This document shows positions 13,941 to 14,833 of a DNA stretch of 14,833 bases, one piece after another. A program made the position numbers and the translations under genes. Origin of the DNA: Chloroflexota bacterium (GTDB lineage: Bacteria > Chloroflexota > Anaerolineae > Promineifilales > Promineifilaceae); the NCBI GenBank assembly GCA_008501785.1, contig QQUD01000514.1, positions 1 through 14,833 of the forward strand, given 5' to 3'. Every line of letters starts with the position of its first letter. The stretch's first letter is position 1. The notes under the pieces are model-generated. The model ran no database searches. It worked only from the letters and a program-made list of their open reading frames with translations, and had not been told where the DNA came from.

Positions 13941-14833
13941 ATGCAATCAAAATTGTCCCGTTGGTGTGACGGAATTATTGAAGCAGGTGGGGTAGCGGCC
14001 GTTATTGTCACCCCCTTGTTTTTTAACATTCATTCTGATCGTGTGTTTGAACCAGATAAATTGACCTTGTTGCGCTCGATTGCGCTGGTTGTTGCGTTTG
14101 CCTGGTTGGTGAAGTTTATAGACCAAAAAGGTTGGCAGCAGCACAGTCGGCTGCGTTGGCGCGAAGAAGGTTCGATTTGGCGCATGCCATTTATTTTACC
14201 GGTTACTTTGCTGGTTGTTGCCTATCTTGTTTCAAACCTGCTGTCGGTTACGCCCAGTGTGAGCTGGGCTGGATCATATCAGCGTTTGCAAGGGACGTAT
14301 TCAACTTTATCGTACCTGGTTATTTTTGGTACCACGATTAGTTCAATGCGGACAAGAGCACAAGCGCGGCGGCTGGTGACGATGGTGATTATCACCAGCA
14401 TTCCAGTTGCGTTTTATGGTTTGTTGCAGCATTTCAATCTGGACCCGTTGCCGTGGGCGGGAAATACGCAAGAACGTGTGGCGGGTCATATGGGAAACGC
14501 TATTTTTCTGTCAGCGTATCTGATTATGGCGGTGCCTTTAACGTTGTCACGCATTATTGTTTCTTTTAACAATATTTTGAGTGATGAGGATTTGGCAACG
14601 GCTGATGTGATTCGGTCTTCGATATACATTTTTACGCTGGCGATTCAACTGATTACGATTTATTGGACTGGCAGTCGTGGCCCTTGGTTGGGAATTGGTG
14701 CCGGGGTCTTTGCATTTGTGCTGATCTTACTGGTGGCGTTACGAAACGCCGAAACGAGCAATCAGCGTTTTCAGGTGGCCGATGGGGTGAAGGCGGTGGT
14801 GTTGGTGCTGGGGGGAACGGCCGTTATTTTTAC
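13941..14833 (+). CDS. O-antigen ligase/Wzy-like polytopic membrane protein, partial (3' end off window)
   Basis: Open for 297 codons to the window edge. ATG 13941 is preferred because AAGGA ends 9 nt before it; the in-frame ATG at 13932 abuts that site. The protein is mostly hydrophobic, with membrane segments around residues 17-30, 43-58, 83-100, 122-132, 145-160, 186-204, 228-245, 250-267 and onward. Recognisable family blocks are PVAFYGLLQHFNLDPLPW, RVAGHMGNAIFLSAYL and TGSRGPWLG, the last resembling the SRG motif of Wzy_C/O-antigen ligase proteins. Chloroflexota and related phyla carry long versions with tetratricopeptide repeats after the membrane part; whether this one does cannot be seen. 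The likely role is polymerisation or transfer of surface glycans, at the membrane. The last bases include an ACGGCCGT copy read as TAV. Confidence 0.8.
   Translation, partial: MQSKLSRWCDGIIEAGGVAAVIVTPLFFNIHSDRVFEPDKLTLLRSIALVVAFAWLVKFIDQKGWQQHSRLRWREEGSIWRMPFILPVTLLVVAYLVSNLLSVTPSVSWAGSYQRLQGTYSTLSYLVIFGTTISSMRTRAQARRLVTMVIITSIPVAFYGLLQHFNLDPLPWAGNTQERVAGHMGNAIFLSAYLIMAVPLTLSRIIVSFNNILSDEDLATADVIRSSIYIFTLAIQLITIYWTGSRGPWLGIGAGVFAFVLILLVALRNAETSNQRFQVADGVKAVVLVLGGTAVIF

Larger units (their letters stand above)
120..14824. repeat. Dispersed palindrome ACGGCCGT, 26 copies
   Basis: Starts counted by eye: 120, 285, 327, 1297, 2096, 2116, 2203, 2395, 4424, 5095, 5636, 6194, 7164, 7585, 7603, 7700, 8619, 10049, 11199, 11864, 12307, 12806, 12896, 13433, 13661, 14817. 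Seventeen extend to AACGGCCGTT. Nineteen are in coding regions and seven between genes. The chance expectation for an 8-mer in this length is about 0.2. Confidence 0.9.

Overview
The window looks like a piece of a Chloroflexota (Anaerolineae-like) chromosome. This is inferred from gene content: XRE-kinase-STAND-WD40 fusions, a NACHT-membrane protein, a MNT/HEPN pair, and families of palindromic intergenic repeats. Base composition is near 50% GC by eye. No rRNA, tRNA or CRISPR array was seen.

Layout. The left half is read on the minus strand. A first XRE-Ser/Thr kinase-STAND gene leaves the window at base 1 (1-1435). A repeat-rich 0.8 kb gap follows. Then comes a complete paralogue of 1685 codons (2245-7302), with HTH, kinase, nSTAND ATPase, one membrane helix, a coiled coil and about 14 WD40 repeats. 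A short secreted protein (7768-8307) is also on the minus strand. The right half is read on the plus strand: a MNT/HEPN toxin-antitoxin-like pair (8704-9548), an imidazolonepropionase/prolidase-type amidohydrolase (9980-11227), a NACHT NTPase with a polytopic C-terminal half (11276-13126), a Nudix hydrolase (13181-13759), and the start of an O-antigen ligase/Wzy-like membrane protein that leaves the window at base 14833.

How it fits together. The three minus-strand genes share one promoter design: two TTTGTATC-type half-sites (GATACAAA on the coding strand) exactly 11 bp apart, 12-13 bp upstream of a TTGAWW -35 box, with a TAYAMT -10 box 16-17 bp further on. A fourth copy at 9767-9825 has no obvious gene behind it and shares a 32-bp identical leader block with the second kinase gene. 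This points to a small regulon joining the two signalling kinases and the secreted protein. The regulator is unknown; the kinases carry their own DNA-binding domains, or an OmpR/PhoB-type protein could bind such 11-bp direct repeats.

The most striking genome-scale signal is the palindrome ACGGCCGT. I count 26 copies in 14.8 kb, where chance predicts well under one. Seventeen have the longer form AACGGCCGTT. It occurs in and between genes, and 13 of its 19 coding copies are read as Thr-Ala-Val. This resembles a HIP1-like or uptake-type genome signature. A separate palindrome (core ACCCTAAGGGT) sits in frame inside the second kinase protein and again just after the amidohydrolase gene.
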